64,000 nt of DNA from Psychromonas sp. 14N.309.X.WAT.B.A12 (GTDB lineage: Bacteria > Pseudomonadota > Gammaproteobacteria > Enterobacterales > Psychromonadaceae): the NCBI RefSeq assembly GCF_030397575.1, contig NZ_JAPNXS010000005.1:206116-270115 (forward strand), read 5' to 3'. The notes below the pieces were generated by a model, which worked only from the letters and a program-made list of their open reading frames with translations, searched no databases and was not told where the DNA came from. Both the position numbers and the translations under genes were made by a program. Positions 21,108 through 31,235 of this stretch are shown in pieces (positions within the stretch are counted from its first letter, which is position 1; every line of letters begins with the position of its first letter).

Positions 21108-22970
21108 TCACTGACGATTAAACTTCAATTTCGTATATTCTTGCAGATCTGCAATGATCCTAAAGGCATCTTTTAAATGCTTTCTTTCGAAGCTACCAAA
21201 AGCATTAGGATCGATGTGATTATCTGCTACTCGTCCTTCTTTTAACGCTGTAAATTGATGTGATAAACGTACTTGGGTAATAAATTGGAATGCCCCTTGT
21301 ACATTTTTCAACATATCTTCGCTTAATAAATTATTTTCATGTGCATGTTCGAAACGCGCCATGGTTTCGGCTTTTTCAGAGCCTGACGACAACCCATAAA
21401 TTCGAGCAAGATCGACCAACAAACTTAAAGCAAACTTTTTAATATTTAAGGTCTTAGAGTTTTCACCACTTTTTTCTAATACTAATGAATTAAAAATACC
21501 TAGTGGCGGACTTACTGAGACGGAATCTCGCACCATGGAAGATAAAAATACATGTGAAGATTTAATACTACTGAAAAGGTGGTCTTGTAACTCTTTATTA
21601 AAGCTCTCATTACCATATAACCAGCGAGTTTCTAAAAATACCGTGGCATTTAACAAGCTATCATATTCTGGATTAGCAACCCATTTACTGTACGAGGCTT
21701 TCCACACTTTCAGTGGCATACACCACTTAGGATTAACCGCCATAAATTTACCGCTACACAAAGGGTATGCGCAGGCGTCAAGGGCATTACATACCCACAT
21801 TGCTAATCCCTGGAAATAGATGCGATCTGCAGCCGTTGCGTTATCCGCTAAAATAATCGCATTATCTTGGTCTGAGAGCATATGTACTTCATTACGCGCA
21901 TGCGAACCTGCAACGATCCAAGCAAATTCACAGGGCGGCTTACCAAAATGTTCTTCTGCGATTTGCAATAGACGACGATTATAGGCATCCATAATCAAGG
22001 TCATTACATGGCCAATAATATCGCCACTCACTTTACCTTCTACTAACGCCTCAAAGATCGCTTGGCGTTCAGGAGTTAATTTAGATAAGTCAGCAACCGT
22101 CTTAGCATATTTTATTTTTTCAATCAGAAAAACTGCTTGAATCCTATTATTTCGGACCAAATGTGTTGTCGTTAATACCCCTAGTACATTATTACCCTCG
22201 ACCACTGGTAAGCTTCGCACGTTGTTTTGCATCATAATTGATGAGGCTTTTAACACCAGGTCGTTAGGGGCTACAGTTAATGGGTTAGGCGTCATGATCT
22301 CTTTAACTGGTCGACAGTAATCTAATCCAGCCACAATAACGCGTTTTGTCATATCGCGGTCGGTAACTAGGCCAACTATTTGGCCGTTTTCAGTAATTAC
22401 CGCTGTTGGTGAACAAACCGCCATAATTTGCTCCGCGACTTGCCTAATCGGCGTACTAGAGTCAGCAACCACAATTTTATCACTAGCCACTTCGGATACT
22501 TTTTTAACAAAGATACCTTTTTCACTATCTGACCACACCACGTCTAACGCAGAGTGTAAACGTACCTGTACATTACTGGCAAAATGCTCGGCAAAATCAG
22601 GGTACTCTTCTAAAAGATTTAATAGGTCAGAATGAGGAACCAAGTATAAAAGCGTATTTTCTAATGCGACTGCAGTGTAATCTTCCTGTGACTCTTTTTG
22701 TTCTGAAAGAAAGGTAAAGCCAAATAGATCTTCCGAACCTAATTTTGCCCGTAACATACCATTATGCTTGCGTTGCTCCATAGATCCGGTTCTGACGACA
22801 TATAAATAGCGTAGCTCATGCTCTCCACCAAACTGAATCTGCTCCCCCTTCGCGAGGTAAGTTATTTTTATACAACAAGCAATTTTACGTTGTAATTCTT
22901 TAGGTAATTTATCGAAGGGATCAATCGTTGCTAGGAAGTCATGAATGTTCGGTATTAATGTTTGAGGCAT
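21108..22970 (-). CDS. cNMP-binding/CBS/DUF294 nucleotidyltransferase-like signalling protein
   Basis: 620 residues in four parts: an N-terminal cyclic-nucleotide-binding fold (about 10-135, 'YLAKGEQIQFGG', 'LGSEDLFGFTFL'); a CBS pair (about 165-285, 'IVGLVTDRDMTKRVI', 'VLGVLTTTHLVRNN'); a DUF294 putative nucleotidyltransferase domain (about 310-470, 'IVAGSHARNEVHMLSDQDNAII', a G-S-x11-D-x-D-like site); and a C-terminal helical domain. Relatives lie near acetate/actP or exonuclease genes and are thought to be GlnD-like signalling proteins; the reaction is not known. It is followed by the exonuclease gene on the same transcript. Confidence 0.87.
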   Translation of the reverse strand: MPQTLIPNIHDFLATIDPFDKLPKELQRKIACCIKITYLAKGEQIQFGGEHELRYLYVVRTGSMEQRKHNGMLRAKLGSEDLFGFTFLSEQKESQEDYTAVALENTLLYLVPHSDLLNLLEEYPDFAEHFASNVQVRLHSALDVVWSDSEKGIFVKKVSEVASDKIVVADSSTPIRQVAEQIMAVCSPTAVITENGQIVGLVTDRDMTKRVIVAGLDYCRPVKEIMTPNPLTVAPNDLVLKASSIMMQNNVRSLPVVEGNNVLGVLTTTHLVRNNRIQAVFLIEKIKYAKTVADLSKLTPERQAIFEALVEGKVSGDIIGHVMTLIMDAYNRRLLQIAEEHFGKPPCEFAWIVAGSHARNEVHMLSDQDNAIILADNATAADRIYFQGLAMWVCNALDACAYPLCSGKFMAVNPKWCMPLKVWKASYSKWVANPEYDSLLNATVFLETRWLYGNESFNKELQDHLFSSIKSSHVFLSSMVRDSVSVSPPLGIFNSLVLEKSGENSKTLNIKKFALSLLVDLARIYGLSSGSEKAETMARFEHAHENNLLSEDMLKNVQGAFQFITQVRLSHQFTALKEGRVADNHIDPNAFGSFERKHLKDAFRIIADLQEYTKLKFNRQ

Positions 22971-23147
22971 AAGTTATCCTTTAAAAAACACTGTCATTTT
23001 AAGGCAAAAAGCCACCCTCCTAATAACGGAGAATGGCTATAAAATCATATTAGTTTTGCTAAATACTCGAACACTAAGCATCAAAGTAATTTACACCTAT
23101 TAATTAAATATAGTTGGAATAAATAACAAAGCTCTCATGAAGAGATC

Positions 23148-23861
23148 TTAATCATTACTTGGTAAACGGCGTTTACTTTTACTTAATAGTTCAATATTAG
23201 CTTGTCTAGCTTTGTCTGCATCACCTGCCATGATCGCCGAATAAATAGCGCGATGTTCATTAATACAAGTGCTGCCTCTGATAGATGAATGTGTAATGAA
23301 ACTCTTAAACATAGTGCAAAGTACATTCGCAAAAGGCAGATAAAAGCTGTTACCTGTTGAGAGAAAAATCAGACGATGGAACTCCATATCTGCATCTGTC
23401 CAGCTCTCTAATTCAAAGTCTTTGGAGATATCATCCATCTGTTGAAAAGTGGCAGACAATAAAATACGTTGTTGTGCAGTCGCATTTTCAGCTGCGAGTG
23501 CAGCAGCTTCAGGCTCTAGAGCGTTACGTAATGATAAGAAATCACGATAAACTGCATCGTTATCACCCAAACCAGTCAACCAATCTAATAATTGTGAGTC
23601 TAAGAAGTTCCAATTTTCACGGCTAGTTACTCGGGTGCCGACTTTTGGCTTGGATTCTAGCAAGCCCTTGGATGTTAACAATTTAATCGCTTCCCTTAAG
23701 GAGGTTCGACTTACTCTAAATTGTTCACATAAAGCCATTTCACCGGGAATAATCTCATTCTGAGCAACTTCCCCAGACAATATTTTGCGAGCAATTTCGC
23801 GCGCTACTTGCACATGTAAGCTGCGTTTTACTCCTGCTATTTCGACAAATGCATTCTGCAT
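23148..23861 (-). CDS. FadR-subfamily GntR transcriptional regulator (probable alginate regulator)
   Basis: 237 residues: N-terminal winged helix-turn-helix of GntR type (about 15-80, 'ILSGEVAQNEIIPGEMALCEQFRVSRTSLREAIKLLTSKGLLESKPKVGTRV' region) and a C-terminal all-helical FCD ligand domain (about 90-230) whose metal-binding residues are suggested by 'DMEFHRLIF' and 'EHRAIYSAIMAGD'. FCD regulators answer to sugar acids and other organic acids. Two copies of the proposed TTGTATTACAA-like operator lie 31 and 118 bp upstream of its own start, and others before the lyase, symporter and porin genes. Control of alginate use with autoregulation is the likely role; the inducer is not shown. Confidence 0.85.
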   Translation of the reverse strand: MQNAFVEIAGVKRSLHVQVAREIARKILSGEVAQNEIIPGEMALCEQFRVSRTSLREAIKLLTSKGLLESKPKVGTRVTSRENWNFLDSQLLDWLTGLGDNDAVYRDFLSLRNALEPEAAALAAENATAQQRILLSATFQQMDDISKDFELESWTDADMEFHRLIFLSTGNSFYLPFANVLCTMFKSFITHSSIRGSTCINEHRAIYSAIMAGDADKARQANIELLSKSKRRLPSND

Positions 23862-23890
23862 AAGATTCCTTCCTATAATAAAGTCACTTA

Positions 23891-23904
23891 ATAGTAATAC
23901 AAAT
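23891..23904. promoter_or_regulatory. candidate autoregulatory operator 1 of the GntR gene
   Basis: Read on the minus strand, TTGTATTACTA (23892-23902) has one mismatch from TTGTATTACAA. It is 31 bp upstream of the regulator's start, within the expected promoter. Confidence 0.5.
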
Positions 23905-23977
23905 AAACACTGTTTGGTATCAGTGTCATCTATCCTATTTGTCTTCTGTGATTTATATAGGGTAAAAAATTGCTTAT

Positions 23978-23990
23978 TTTGTATTATATG
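23978..23990. promoter_or_regulatory. candidate operator 2 upstream of the GntR gene
   Basis: TTGTATTATAT at 23979-23989, two mismatches from TTGTATTACAA, in the 286-bp divergent gap between the regulator and the DUF1059 gene. It could act on either gene. Confidence 0.35.
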
Positions 23991-24147
23991 TGAACTAATA
24001 CTTTTAGTTTTTAAAAGGTTAACTTAGTTAAAATTATTTTCTAATAAATAAAATACAGGTGTTTTTGTTCACAAAATAACCATCTATGGTATAACCTATT
24101 AGGATTAGTTTATTATCATGAAGATAATGTAAAAGTAAGGGACAACT

Positions 24148-24384
24148 ATGAAAACAATGACCTGTAGACAACTTGGAGGCGCTTGTGAACAATCCTTTCA
24201 AGGAGATACATTACAAGACCTATTAGAGCAAAATAAGCTTCATATGGTAGAAATGATGATGCAACAAGATGAGCTACATATTGAAGCCAGTCGTAAGGTC
24301 AAAGTATTAACCCAGGATGTGGAAGCGAGTAAAGTTTGGTATGCAAATAAACAAAAACTATTTGATGAGTTACCAGAAGATTAA
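24148..24384 (+). CDS. DUF1059 family small protein
   Basis: 78 residues. The N-terminus 'MKTMTCRQLGGACEQSFQGDTLQDL' with two cysteines (C6, C13) is the signature of DUF1059 proteins. The rest is predicted helical ('HMVEMMMQQDELHIEASRKVK'). No signal peptide is seen. The function of the family is unknown. The ATG is preceded by AAGG. It has its own terminator and lies divergent from the GntR regulator, so shared control is possible but not shown. Confidence 0.8.
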   Translation: MKTMTCRQLGGACEQSFQGDTLQDLLEQNKLHMVEMMMQQDELHIEASRKVKVLTQDVEASKVWYANKQKLFDELPED

Positions 24385-24408
24385 CATTCAATCTAAATAC
24401 TAAAAAGA

Positions 24409-24459
24409 GAAGCCTAATAAATAATATTAAATGAACATTGCTTATTATTAGGCTTTTTT
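24409..24459. terminator. bidirectional terminator between the DUF1059 gene and thyA
   Basis: Arms AAGCCTAATAA (24410-24420) and TTATTAGGCTT (24445-24455) with T-runs outward on the plus strand (six T). On the minus strand the tract is TTCTCTTTTT. It serves the convergent DUF1059 and thyA transcripts. Confidence 0.85.
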
Positions 24460-24475
24460 ACATCAATCACTCTCA

Positions 24476-25327
24476 TTAAACAGAGAAAGGGTATTTAATC
24501 GCTTCGTGACACTGATACCCAACCACTTCAAAATCATCCATGGTTACCCAAGTTTCTAAGTCTTCTAATGAAGTAATTTTAGGATTAATTTTCAGTTGTG
24601 GTGATGGAAAAGGCTCTCTTTTTAATTGTACATCTTGCATCAACGCTAACTGATCTTCATAAATGTGTGCATTAACAATTTTATGGTACGCCTTACCTGC
24701 TTTTTTACCGGTTATTTGTGCCATCAATGCTAGAAACGCAAAGACTTGTACTTGGTTAAAATTTAGACCAAGCGGCACATCACATGAGCGCTGGTAACTG
24801 GTTAAATGCAATGTATCACCCAGTAGTGAGAAAGTATGAGTATGCATACATGGGCGTAAACATCCCATATCAAATTCACCTGGGTTATAAAACGTTAGAA
24901 TTTCAGCACGATCATCGATACCGTTTTTAAGGTTATCTACAATTTTTTTCAACTGATCTAATGTGGTTCCATCAGGCTTTGCCCAAGCACGACCTTGCAC
25001 ACCATAAACACGCCCCATGTCATCGTCACCTTTACGGTGTGGATTGTTCAACCAAGCATCATTTAAGTTAGCATTCGCGTCCCACGTTTTAGTGCCTAAT
25101 GCACGAAAATCAGCAGCATTATCATAACCACGAATATAACCAAGAAACTCAGCTATCGCAGATTTATAAAAGCTCTTACGCGTGGTGATCATTGGGAATT
25201 GATTATTACCAACATCATACTCTAAATCAGCGTTTATTACGGTTAAACAACGTTTCCCAGTTCGCTCATTTTCAATCCAAGTCCCTTGGTCTATGATGCG
25301 TTGGCATAACGCTAAATACTGTTTCAT
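24476..25327 (-). CDS. thyA: thymidylate synthase ThyA
   Basis: Methylates dUMP to dTMP using 5,10-methylene-tetrahydrofolate. The 283 residues include the catalytic Cys160 in 'LRPCMHTH', the phosphate-binding '[18 protein letters not shown]' and the C-terminal 'AIKYPFSV'. The protein is of the longer ThyA type found in Vibrio and relatives (E. coli has 264 residues). The start codon shares one base with the lgt stop, so the pair is translationally coupled, the same lgt-thyA order as in E. coli. Confidence 0.97.
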   Translation of the reverse strand: MKQYLALCQRIIDQGTWIENERTGKRCLTVINADLEYDVGNNQFPMITTRKSFYKSAIAEFLGYIRGYDNAADFRALGTKTWDANANLNDAWLNNPHRKGDDDMGRVYGVQGRAWAKPDGTTLDQLKKIVDNLKNGIDDRAEILTFYNPGEFDMGCLRPCMHTHTFSLLGDTLHLTSYQRSCDVPLGLNFNQVQVFAFLALMAQITGKKAGKAYHKIVNAHIYEDQLALMQDVQLKREPFPSPQLKINPKITSLEDLETWVTMDDFEVVGYQCHEAIKYPFSV

Positions 25328-26163
25328 TATTTTTTATCCTTTGCTTTTTTAGTGCTGTCATTGACTTCTGGAACAGGATTATTTTTGTATGCATAAACCA
25401 TTAAAATAGTACCGATAATAATCATAGGCAGTGATAAAATTTGTCCCATGCTCATATTAAAAGTTAATAGGCCTAACTGTGCATCCGGCTCACGGGCAAA
25501 TTCAATAATAAAGCGGAAAGTACCGTAACCTAATAAGAATAAACCAGCTACTGAACCGGCAGGTTTGGGCTTACGAATAAATAAGAATAAGATAATAAAC
25601 AGCGCAACGCCTTCTAGTGCAAACTCATATAATTGCGAAGGATGACGCGGTAATGGTCCTGCGTTATAGAACACTACGCCAAATGGAGAATCTGTTACAC
25701 GTCCCCAAAGCTCTGAATTAATGAAGTTACCAATACGCCCTGCGCCTAAGCCAACTGGCAATAATGGCACGATAAAATCACCTACCGATAAAATTGAACG
25801 TTGATGACGTTTAGCATAAATAATAATGGCTGTAACCACCCCTAATACGCCGCCATGGAATGACATACCGCCTTCCCAAATTCTAAATAAATACATCGGA
25901 TTGTCGATAAAAGTTGGGAACTGATAAAACAATACATAACCAATTCGACCACCTAAGATAACGCCCATAAAACCTGCAAATAACAGATCACTGGCTTGTT
26001 CGCGTGTCCATACGCCATTGGATTTATCACATACACGGTTTGCCATCCAAAACGCAAAGGCGAAACCAACAAGATACATTAATCCATACCAACGAATATC
26101 AAGTGGCCCAAGACTAATAGCGATCGGATCGATCTGAGGTAATACATAGTGAGATGAGGACAT
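25327..26163 (-). CDS. lgt: prolipoprotein diacylglyceryl transferase Lgt
   Basis: Inner-membrane enzyme that attaches diacylglycerol to the lipobox cysteine of prolipoproteins, the first step of lipoprotein maturation. 278 residues with seven likely membrane segments. The Lgt signature '[17 protein letters not shown]' is complete, as are '[14 protein letters not shown]', '[11 protein letters not shown]' (essential His) and 'HPSQLYEF'. A Lys-rich tail ends the protein. It is needed for the lipoprotein lyase in this window. It forms an operon with thyA. Confidence 0.97.
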   Translation of the reverse strand: MSSSHYVLPQIDPIAISLGPLDIRWYGLMYLVGFAFAFWMANRVCDKSNGVWTREQASDLLFAGFMGVILGGRIGYVLFYQFPTFIDNPMYLFRIWEGGMSFHGGVLGVVTAIIIYAKRHQRSILSVGDFIVPLLPVGLGAGRIGNFINSELWGRVTDSPFGVVFYNAGPLPRHPSQLYEFALEGVALFIILFLFIRKPKPAGSVAGLFLLGYGTFRFIIEFAREPDAQLGLLTFNMSMGQILSLPMIIIGTILMVYAYKNNPVPEVNDSTKKAKDKK

Positions 26164-26515
26164 AATTTGCTCTAATTGATAAATTTAGTGGCCGTATCAT
26201 AGCGTAATTTCAGTGGAAAAATAATCATAGTTTTCTTTCTCAAAAGAAAAACTAGTAGACCTAGATAAATAGTCATCTTGTCAGCTGTTTTTTACTAAAT
26301 GATAAAAAATAGCAATTACCGAATTAATTTCCCGCTATTTATGCTATTTTCTGCGCCAAATTATGATCTGTATTAATTTCAATAACAGATTACTCACTAC
26401 AATCCCCTGTAGTTTTGCAGTAACAGCGTTTTCCGAAATAAAGCGTTAAATGATTAATCATGGCATCGATAAGTACATTTATTAATGCATAAAAATAATA
26501 AAGTAGGAATATTCA
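26164..26515. other. divergent promoter region lgt/sstT
   Basis: 352 bp without a gene between divergently transcribed lgt and sstT. AT-rich; no recognised operator was found. AGGAAT precedes the sstT start. Confidence 0.5.
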
Positions 26516-27748
26516 ATGAGTTCAAACCCCACTCTTATTCAACGTATGATGAGCGGTAGCTTAGTATTACAAATTGTTGTCGGTATCATTGCAGGTGTTT
26601 GCCTTGCGAGCTTTTCACCAAGCACTGCAACATCAGTTTCTTTTCTAGGTGGTTTTTTCGTTAGCGCGTTAAAAGCCGTTGCGCCAATTCTTGTGTTTAT
26701 CTTAGTTGCTTCGTCTATTGCTAACCAAGCAAAAGGCAGCCACACTAATCTTAAACCAGTTATCCACCTATATTTAATTGGCACTTTGTTAGCCTCTATT
26801 ACTGCTGTTTTATTTAGTTATGTTTTTCCTACTGAATTAGTACTAATCACCAGTAATGTAACCACCACTCCACCTGAAGGCATTTTGGAAGTTTTAAATA
26901 CCTTGTTATTTAAAATCGTTGATAATCCAGTTAATGCACTATTAACAGGTAACTTTATCGGTATTTTAGCTTGGGCTGTTGGTTTAGGCTTAGCATTACA
27001 ACACGCTAATGAATCGACTAAAAAATTACTGCAAGATCTAGCGCATGGTGTTTCGAAGATTGTACAACTGGTTATTCGTCTCGCGCCTATTGGTATTTTT
27101 GGCTTAGTAGCAACAACCTTTGCAGAAACAGGTTTTGATTCACTGATTGGTTACTCTCACCTATTAGCAGTATTAGTGGGTTCAATGTTATTCATTGCCT
27201 TAATTGTTAACCCAATTATTGTTTACATCAAATTAGGTTCAAACCCTTATCCACTGATTCTACAATGTCTACGTGAATCTGGTGTAACAGCCTTCTTCAC
27301 ACGTAGTTCTGCGGCTAATATCCCAGTTAATATGGCATTATGTGAGAAATTAAACCTACATAAAGATACTTACTCTGTTTCTATTCCGTTAGGAGCGACC
27401 ATTAACATGGCAGGTGCAGCGATTACTATTACGGTATTAACACTAGCTGCTGTTCATACGTTAGGAATTGAATTTGATATCTTTACTGCCATCTTATTAA
27501 GCGTGGTAGCAGCTGTGTCAGCATGTGGTGCTTCAGGGGTCGCAGGCGGTTCATTATTACTTATCCCACTTGCTTGTAGCTTATTTGGTGTACCGAATGA
27601 AGTGGCGATGCAAGTTGTTGCTATCGGCTTTATCATTGGTGTTGTTCAAGACTCTGCAGAAACAGCTTTAAACAGCTCTACTGACGTTATCTTCACGACA
27701 GCAGCTTGTCGTGCTGAAGAAGCAAAAGAGTTAGCAGCTAAAAGCTAA
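26516..27748 (+). CDS. sstT: serine/threonine:sodium symporter SstT
   Basis: Inner-membrane Na+-coupled uptake of serine and threonine, of the dicarboxylate/amino acid:cation symporter (DAACS) family. 410 residues with about eight to nine membrane spans. Family landmarks are '[20 protein letters not shown]', '[25 protein letters not shown]' and '[24 protein letters not shown]', all typical of SstT. It is a single-gene unit with its own terminator. Confidence 0.95.
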   Translation: MSSNPTLIQRMMSGSLVLQIVVGIIAGVCLASFSPSTATSVSFLGGFFVSALKAVAPILVFILVASSIANQAKGSHTNLKPVIHLYLIGTLLASITAVLFSYVFPTELVLITSNVTTTPPEGILEVLNTLLFKIVDNPVNALLTGNFIGILAWAVGLGLALQHANESTKKLLQDLAHGVSKIVQLVIRLAPIGIFGLVATTFAETGFDSLIGYSHLLAVLVGSMLFIALIVNPIIVYIKLGSNPYPLILQCLRESGVTAFFTRSSAANIPVNMALCEKLNLHKDTYSVSIPLGATINMAGAAITITVLTLAAVHTLGIEFDIFTAILLSVVAAVSACGASGVAGGSLLLIPLACSLFGVPNEVAMQVVAIGFIIGVVQDSAETALNSSTDVIFTTAACRAEEAKELAAKS

Positions 27749-27772
27749 AACTAATTCTGAAAATACAACAAT

Positions 27773-27800
27773 AAAAAACCGATCATGTGATCGGTTTTTT
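27773..27800. terminator. bidirectional terminator sstT/ptsP
   Basis: ACCGATCA/TGATCGGT stem flanked by A6 on the left and T6 on the right, so it can stop both the plus-strand sstT and the minus-strand rppH-ptsP transcripts. Confidence 0.92.
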
Positions 27801-27829
27801 CGTTTTTGAATAGCATTAAAAATGACCAA

Positions 27830-30100
27830 CTATTTCTTACCTGCTCGAACAAAACCGCCTAACCCTTTCTCATCCAAGTAGTTAATAAAAGTTTGTTTAA
27901 TAAAAGCGCCATCATGCCCTTTTAACGCGACTTCCGTACAAACCTCAAGCTCTGAAATGGTAATTTTATTAAGAAGATACTTCACCTTATTAATATTAAA
28001 GGCATTCATACTTAGTTTCCGATATCCCAAGCCTAACAGCATTAACAAGCCAATTGGATCACCTGCTAATTCACCACAGATACTGACTTCTATGTTGTTC
28101 TTTTTACTTTGCTCTAAAATCAACCGCATCGCTTGTAATACCGCAGGGTGATAACTATCAAATAGATCAGCTACGCGACTATTGTTACGATCCACAGCCA
28201 GTAAATATTGAGTTAAATCATTGGTTCCAATTGACAAAAAGTCCACCAGCGGCGCAAGTTGATCAATAATAAAAATAGCCGATGGCACCTCGATCATCAC
28301 ACCTATATCAGGCAACGGAAACTGCTCATGTGATAAAGCTTGTTCCCAACACACCTCTTGCCATGCTTGCTCTATCAAGCGCTTAGATTCTTCAACCTCA
28401 CCGACCGAGCCAACCATTGGTAACATGATACGTAAATTTTGGGTTTCGATACTCGCACGTAACATGGCACGTATTTGAATCAAAAATATTTCAGGATGAT
28501 CTAAGGTTAAACGAATACCACGCCAGCCCAAGAAGGGGTTTTCTTCATTAATTGGGAAATAACTTAATTGTTTATCACCACCAATATCTAAGGTACGCAT
28601 GGTAACAGGCAAGTTTTGGTACTGATCAAATAATGATTTATAGGTGCTAACTTGCTCCTGCTCTGTCGGGAAGGCATTACTCAGCATAAAAGGTAATTCA
28701 CTACGATATAAACCGATGCCAGAGAAGTTATGTTCAGAGAACACGTCTGGTGTTGAGTTCAAACCAGTGTTTAATAACAGCTCAACTTCACAACCATCTT
28801 TAGTCACTGCCGCTTGATTAGCTTCCAATTCCACTAACGCTTTCATCTCATTCTCTTCATCTAAGAGAATTTGATACTCAGCAACTAATGATGCTTCAGG
28901 CTCAATAATAATGGTGCCGGCATAGCCATTGATGATCATGTTTTTCTGACCAATGTTCTTCAAACGCAGTGGTACACCTAATACCGCAGGAATACCTAAA
29001 GTGCGCGATAGGATTGCGATATGAGAACTTAAACCACCACGTACAGAAACAATCCCTTTCAGCTTATCAGGCGGTACCATGGCCAACATTGAGATGGTCA
29101 CCTCTTCGGCAACTAAAATAATTTCGTCCGGAAAGTCTAGCTGCTCGTCATCGCGATTAGAGAGGTGGTATAACAAACGCTGGCCTACATCTCTAATTTC
29201 AACAGCTCTTTCTCTTAAGTAAGGATCACTCATGCTCTCAAACTGTTCTATATAAGTCTCAGAAACACGTTTAACAGCACTTTTAGCGGTTAGCTTCTCT
29301 TGCCTAATCTGAACTTCTACCGCACTCAGTAACGCTTTATCCTGTAAAAGGTGTCCGTATACATCAAACAGCATAAAAGCATCTTTCGATACTTGCTCCT
29401 TTAAGGTGATAGATACCTTGGAAAATTCATCTGCACAGGCTTGCACAGCGTTAGTAAAGGAGATCATTTCGTGTTCAGGATCTTCACTCTGCTCTATGCC
29501 CACATCGGTTAATAATAGGTGAGCCTGTAATACATGTGCTTTATTAATAGAAATACCAGAACTCGCAGGACTGCCTTGTAGATGCAAGGATCGGCTTTTA
29601 GATTCAGTTTCTTCAGGTAAATCTAGTAAGGTGCCACCTAATACACTGCCAAGGTGCACAGCTAAGGTAACTAAGAAAGATTCTTCAAGTTCATTATATA
29701 AACGAGGGGTACGTTGCTGTGCCACCAAAACACCTAACACTTGGCGTTTATGAATAATAGGCACACCTAAAAACGAATTAAACTGCTCTTCATTACTGGA
29801 AGGGAGATATTTAAACTGAGGGTGTTCTGAAACGTTCACTAAATTAATTGGCTCACCTTTTTGGTAAACCAAACCAACAATACCTTCATCTAAATTAAAA
29901 TGCGTTGCGCCCACTACTTGACTATCTAACCCTTCACTGGCCATTAGCGTTAGCTTTTTAGTTTCTTGATTAGTCACAAAAATAGAACAACAATCTAGGA
30001 TCATCGTACTTTTAGTTTGCTGTACTAATAAGTTCATAGCATCAGAAAGTGTACTGGCCTCACCGAATTGCTCTACAATTTGACGAAGTTGGCTGAACAT
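27830..30100 (-). CDS. ptsP: phosphoenolpyruvate-protein phosphotransferase PtsP (EI-Ntr)
   Basis: First enzyme of the nitrogen-related PTS: takes phosphate from PEP and passes it to NPr (PtsO). 756 residues: N-terminal GAF sensor domain (about 1-160), EI N-terminal domain (about 170-400) with the phospho-histidine segment 'GLSSHIAILSRTLGIP', and the PEP-binding TIM-barrel (about 420-730) with 'FLSIGTNDLTQYLLAVDRNN' and the cysteine in 'SICGELAGDP'. Follows rppH on the same strand with a 35-bp gap, the rppH-ptsP order of E. coli. Confidence 0.96.
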   Translation of the reverse strand: MFSQLRQIVEQFGEASTLSDAMNLLVQQTKSTMILDCCSIFVTNQETKKLTLMASEGLDSQVVGATHFNLDEGIVGLVYQKGEPINLVNVSEHPQFKYLPSSNEEQFNSFLGVPIIHKRQVLGVLVAQQRTPRLYNELEESFLVTLAVHLGSVLGGTLLDLPEETESKSRSLHLQGSPASSGISINKAHVLQAHLLLTDVGIEQSEDPEHEMISFTNAVQACADEFSKVSITLKEQVSKDAFMLFDVYGHLLQDKALLSAVEVQIRQEKLTAKSAVKRVSETYIEQFESMSDPYLRERAVEIRDVGQRLLYHLSNRDDEQLDFPDEIILVAEEVTISMLAMVPPDKLKGIVSVRGGLSSHIAILSRTLGIPAVLGVPLRLKNIGQKNMIINGYAGTIIIEPEASLVAEYQILLDEENEMKALVELEANQAAVTKDGCEVELLLNTGLNSTPDVFSEHNFSGIGLYRSELPFMLSNAFPTEQEQVSTYKSLFDQYQNLPVTMRTLDIGGDKQLSYFPINEENPFLGWRGIRLTLDHPEIFLIQIRAMLRASIETQNLRIMLPMVGSVGEVEESKRLIEQAWQEVCWEQALSHEQFPLPDIGVMIEVPSAIFIIDQLAPLVDFLSIGTNDLTQYLLAVDRNNSRVADLFDSYHPAVLQAMRLILEQSKKNNIEVSICGELAGDPIGLLMLLGLGYRKLSMNAFNINKVKYLLNKITISELEVCTEVALKGHDGAFIKQTFINYLDEKGLGGFVRAGKK

Positions 30101-30135
30101 AAAACGCTCCTATTAGTAAGGTAAGAAGGTATTTA

Positions 30136-30669
30136 TTATTTGTAAGAACCTCGACGAGGTCGTTTGTTTCGTTTTTTATCTGTTCTATGCATCAGAGAAA
30201 ATGCAGCATGGGCAAACTCAGTCAATGCTCTTCTATACACATCACGTTTAAATGATACTACTTGACGCACTGGATACCAGTAAGTAACCCATCGCCAATC
30301 ATCAAATTCAGGGTGTCCGCAAGTATCAAATCCAATTTGCTCTTCTTTTGCAATCAATTGTAATAAAAACCAGCGTTGTTTTTGACCAATACAAATAGGT
30401 GCGGGTGATTCCCAGCGTACTAAACGCTTAGGAAGTTTATAACGCAGCCACTGACGACTGCTCGCCACTACTTTGACATGCTCAGGTTTTAAGCCAACTT
30501 CTTCATATAACTCTCGATACATCGCTTTTTCAGGGGTTTCGCCCTCTTTTATTCCACCTTGTGGAAATTGCCATGAATGTTGACCGAAGCGTTTAGCCCA
30601 TAAAACTTGACCATTTTTATTACAAATGATGATACCTACATTAGAACGGTAGCCGTCAGCATCAATCAT
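30136..30669 (-). CDS. rppH: RNA pyrophosphohydrolase RppH
   Basis: Removes pyrophosphate from 5'-triphosphate mRNA ends and so starts RNase E-dependent decay. The 177 residues have the Nudix box at 38-60 ('[13 protein letters not shown]' then 'RELYEEVGL'), in full agreement with G-x5-E-x7-R-E-x2-E-E-x-G, preceded by 'SWQFPQ'. The basic C-terminal tail ('[13 protein letters not shown]') fits RNA contact. It is the first gene of the rppH-ptsP operon and diverges from mutH, across a gap with DnaA boxes. Confidence 0.97.
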   Translation of the reverse strand: MIDADGYRSNVGIIICNKNGQVLWAKRFGQHSWQFPQGGIKEGETPEKAMYRELYEEVGLKPEHVKVVASSRQWLRYKLPKRLVRWESPAPICIGQKQRWFLLQLIAKEEQIGFDTCGHPEFDDWRWVTYWYPVRQVVSFKRDVYRRALTEFAHAAFSLMHRTDKKRNKRPRRGSYK

Positions 30670-30858
30670 TAAAAAACTTTCTCAGGTTAAGATCTATTCT
30701 TATTTATACACAAGTAAATCAACGACAAAACAAAATAGATGAAATTATAATTATAATTGCATTCTTTCACAGAAACCCCTATCCATCAAACTCATAAACT
30801 ATAAAAAGGTTAAACGATAGTACCTAGCTCACGTTTACTGAAAATGAATAATATTAAT

Positions 30859-30893
30859 GTATCCACTAAATCTGTGCATAACTATGTGTACAA
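30859..30893. promoter_or_regulatory. DnaA-box cluster A (DARS core-like)
   Basis: Boxes: GTATCCACT forward at 30859-30867 (7/9 to TTATCCACA), TGTGCATAA at 30873-30881 (reverse TTATGCACA, fits TTWTNCACA fully) and TGTGTACAA at 30885-30893 (reverse, 8/9). Offsets between box starts are 14 and 12 bp. Confidence 0.65.
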
Positions 30894-31200
30894 TTAAACA
30901 CAAATAAAAGGATCAAGAAACACAACAAACCGCAAGATCTTTATATATTTATTTAAAAACCTATTATTACATTTAAAAACAGTATGTTAAATAAAAATCA
31001 TAAACAATAAAAAGGTATCACTGTAATTAGATCCAGTAAGTTTCATTCACAATCGAATGTGAATATCTTGGTCGTATAAAAAACATACAACCCTTATTAA
31101 ACAGCACTTTCTTGCTCAAAAAATAAACATAAAAAATAGATTTTTAGAAAATTAAAGCGAAATGTGTTGAATCAAAGTAAAGATCTTATGATCTATTCAG

Positions 31201-31235
31201 TTATCCACTAAAAATGTGCATAACTCTGTGTAAGT
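31201..31235. promoter_or_regulatory. DnaA-box cluster B (DARS core-like)
   Basis: Boxes: TTATCCACT forward at 31201-31209 (8/9), TGTGCATAA at 31215-31223 (reverse TTATGCACA) and a weaker TGTGTAAGT at 31227-31235. Orientation and offsets (14 and 12 bp) equal those of cluster A, and most intervening bases match too, so the clusters are a diverged duplication. Confidence 0.7.

Noticed and set aside
30859..31235. Possible chromosomal origin because of many DnaA boxes
   Set aside because: No gidA/mnmG, mioC, dnaA or 13-mer unwinding repeats nearby; the position between rppH and mutH fits DARS2 better.
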